DNA of 64,000 bases from Parabacteroides distasonis ATCC 8503 (lineage in GTDB: Bacteria > Bacteroidota > Bacteroidia > Bacteroidales > Tannerellaceae). A program made the position numbers and the translations under genes. The DNA is taken from contig NC_009615.1 of the NCBI RefSeq assembly GCF_000012845.1, forward strand, positions 3,660,501 to 3,724,500, read 5' to 3'. Each line of letters starts with the position of its first letter. Position 1 is the stretch's first letter. Positions 62,219 through 64,000 of the stretch are shown one piece after another. Below the pieces are notes generated by a model. It saw only the letters and a list, made by a program, of their open reading frames with translations. It was not told the origin of the DNA and did no database searches.

Positions 62219-64000
62219 ATGAAACAACACATCGCGGTATTCACGTTAGGGCTTTCCCTGCTGACTTCCTGCATGACTGATTCCGCTTACCGGAAGGTCG
62301 AGAATGGCTTGGTCGCCGATATCCGTTCCGGACAGGCGAAGGCTGTTAAATTGGAAGTAATCTCTGATGATATTATCCGGGTAATCGCCTCTCCGGATGG
62401 TAAGTTTTCCAACCAAGTGAACTTGATCAAGGACACGAAATCGTTGCCCGCCCCATCGTTTCAGATAACGACCTCGGGGGATACGATCATCGTAAGTACG
62501 CAAACCACACAGGCCCGTCTTTCACGGGAGACCGGAGAGGTTCGCTTTACCGACGCCAACGGACACACGATCCTTCGTGAGAAGACAAACGGAGGCAAGG
62601 AATTTACGCCGATCGAGGTGGAAGGAACCAAAGGCTATACCTTACGTCAGGTATTTGAGAGTGAGGACGAGGAAGGGCTTTACGGCCTAGGACAGCATCA
62701 GAGCGATGAGTTCAACTACAAAGGCAAGAACGAGGAGCTTTTCCAATATAACACGAAGGTGAGCGTGCCGTTTATCGTTTCCTCAAAAGGGTATGGTGTA
62801 CTTTGGCATAACTATTCCTTGAGCCGTTTCGGCGACAAGCGTCCATACGCCGATTTGGGCGATGTCTTTGGCCTATACGGAAAAGACGGGAGGGCAGGGG
62901 CGTTGACCGCTACCTACTATACGGATAAGGCGAAGAATTCCGTTTTAATCCAGCGGGATGAAGATAAGGTAGATTATGAGAATCTGAAAACCATCAAGAA
63001 CCTGCCGGCAGACTTCCCGAAGCCGAGCGCTTCCGCTACTTGGGAGGGCGAGATCGAGGCGAAAGAGACGGGTACTTATCATTTCAAACTACATTACGCC
63101 GGTTATACCAAGGTATTTGTGAATAACGAGGAGATCATCCCGGAACGTTGGCGTGCGGCATGGAACCCGAATGATTACAAGGCTACGGCCGATCTGGAAA
63201 AGGGCAAACGCTATCCGATCCGTATCGAATGGTTGCCGGATGGCGATGTCTCTTATATCGGCTTGAAGGTATTATCTCCGCTACCGGAGGAGGAGCGGGA
63301 GCGGTTGGCTTTCTGGTCGGAAATGGGGGATGATATCGATTACTACTTCATCAACGGAGAGTCTTCCATGGATAAGGTGATCAGCGGTTACCGCACGGTT
63401 ACGGGCAAGAGCCAGATCATGCCGAAATGGGCGATGGGATTCTGGTTGAGCCGTGAGCGTTATAAGACGCAAGAGGAGCTATTGACCGCCTTGAACGAAT
63501 ACCGCCGGCGGCAGGTTCCCTTGGATGTGATCGTACAGGACTGGAGCTATTGGCCGGTAGATGCGTGGGGCAGCCATGAGTTTGATAAGGAACGCTTCCC
63601 GGACCCGAAAGGCATGATTCGGGAAATCCACGATAAGGATGCCCGTATCATGATCTCCGTATGGCCGAAGTTTTATTATACGACAGAGCATTATAAAGAG
63701 TTGGACGCGCTGGGTGCCATGTATCAGCAGGCGATTAAGGATAGTATCCGCGACTGGATTTATCCGGGTTATATCGGTTCTTTCTATGATGCGTACAACC
63801 CGGAAGCCCGCAAGCTTTTCTGGGAACAGATGAACGAGCATCTGTATTCCTTGGGCATTGACGCTTGGTGGATGGACGCTTCCGAGCCGAACGTACAGGA
63901 TAATACGGATATCGAGTATCGCAAGGCGCTTTGCGGACCGACTTATCTGGGCCCGTCCACGAAATACTTCAACGCGTATGCCTTGGAGAACGCCGAGGCG
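62219..64000 (+). CDS. GH31 alpha-xylosidase/alpha-glucosidase lipoprotein, 5' part (3' end outside window)
   Basis: First 594 codons of a GH31 enzyme. Lipoprotein signal MKQHIAVFTLGLSLLTSC with lipobox LLTSC. The N-terminal beta-sandwich (EEGLYGLGQHQSDEFNYKG) is interrupted by a PA14 domain (~266-352, WEGEIEAKETGTYHFKLHYA, YTKVFVNNEEIIPERWR). Then comes the catalytic barrel with MPKWAMGFWLSRERYK, VPLDVIVQDWSYWP and nucleophile motif WWMDASEPN (D553). PA14-inserted GH31 enzymes include xyloglucan alpha-xylosidases from Bacteroides and Cellvibrio, so alpha-xylosidase is the best guess. Directly downstream of the HTCS, probably its target. Confidence 0.9.
   Translation, partial: MKQHIAVFTLGLSLLTSCMTDSAYRKVENGLVADIRSGQAKAVKLEVISDDIIRVIASPDGKFSNQVNLIKDTKSLPAPSFQITTSGDTIIVSTQTTQARLSRETGEVRFTDANGHTILREKTNGGKEFTPIEVEGTKGYTLRQVFESEDEEGLYGLGQHQSDEFNYKGKNEELFQYNTKVSVPFIVSSKGYGVLWHNYSLSRFGDKRPYADLGDVFGLYGKDGRAGALTATYYTDKAKNSVLIQRDEDKVDYENLKTIKNLPADFPKPSASATWEGEIEAKETGTYHFKLHYAGYTKVFVNNEEIIPERWRAAWNPNDYKATADLEKGKRYPIRIEWLPDGDVSYIGLKVLSPLPEEERERLAFWSEMGDDIDYYFINGESSMDKVISGYRTVTGKSQIMPKWAMGFWLSRERYKTQEELLTALNEYRRRQVPLDVIVQDWSYWPVDAWGSHEFDKERFPDPKGMIREIHDKDARIMISVWPKFYYTTEHYKELDALGAMYQQAIKDSIRDWIYPGYIGSFYDAYNPEARKLFWEQMNEHLYSLGIDAWWMDASEPNVQDNTDIEYRKALCGPTYLGPSTKYFNAYALENAEA

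Overview
The window looks like a chromosomal segment from a gut Bacteroidota, most likely Parabacteroides (P. distasonis-like). The evidence is SusC/SusD pairs, a hybrid two-component regulator, a one-component sensor with three-Y and LuxR-type domains, many lipoproteins with short lipoboxes, and repeated matches to the Bacteroidota promoter (-7 TAnnTTTG, sometimes with a -33 TTG/TTTG 19-20 bp upstream). Several of these promoters show that the longest reading frame starts too early, so I moved those starts downstream. I see no phage, insertion-sequence transposase, CRISPR array, resistance gene or rRNA.

Layout. 1-1011: 3' part of tyrS and a tRNA-Gln(UUG) with its own promoter and terminator. 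1236-22281: a 21-kb polysaccharide-utilisation locus (PUL) with a GH16 enzyme, a membrane-spanning sensor-regulator, SusC, SusD, and then a six-enzyme run: GH144+Fn3, GH43-like, GH144, GH3, GH3, GH43-like. GH144 enzymes act on beta-1,2-glucans, so the inferred target is a beta-1,2-glucan or sophoro-oligosaccharide. The outer enzymes would cut it, SusCD would import it, and the GH3 enzymes would release glucose. Each downstream enzyme family occurs as a pair; the two GH43-like proteins have no obvious substrate on this pathway. 22357-25056: DUF2442 protein, esterase, a strong small-RNA candidate, a hypothetical gene and a repeat-rich gap.

25057-37800: mostly housekeeping genes, namely YitT, a double M16 protease, a YjdI/acetyltransferase pair, a DUF2723 (TMEM260-like) membrane glycosyltransferase candidate, a polysaccharide deacetylase, QueG, a secreted serine peptidase, and a zinc-type ABC binding protein and ATPase without a neighbouring permease. 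37798-46528: a Rossmann epimerase, four tandem DUF2807 surface proteins, a flavin-binding protein, a Cys-nucleophile Ntn hydrolase and two beta-propeller lipoproteins. 46705-57705: serine acetyltransferase, a THUMP-domain rRNA methyltransferase, DPP-IV, PurD, membrane proteins, a flippase joined to a histidine-kinase remnant, an ArgE-like M20 hydrolase and RibF. 57879-64000: a full hybrid two-component regulator and the start of a GH31 alpha-xylosidase-type lipoprotein, apparently the edge of a second PUL.

The least explained content is between genes. Five gaps carry degenerate arrays with a strict 22-23 nt period, some sharing sequence between distant loci. There is also a GTAGAGA palindrome family (three copies), an AATTGAGAATTG-type inverted-repeat element that supplies the last codons of a gene, a double hairpin inserted in frame in the PUL regulator, and a roughly 180-nt structured RNA with its own promoter and terminator.
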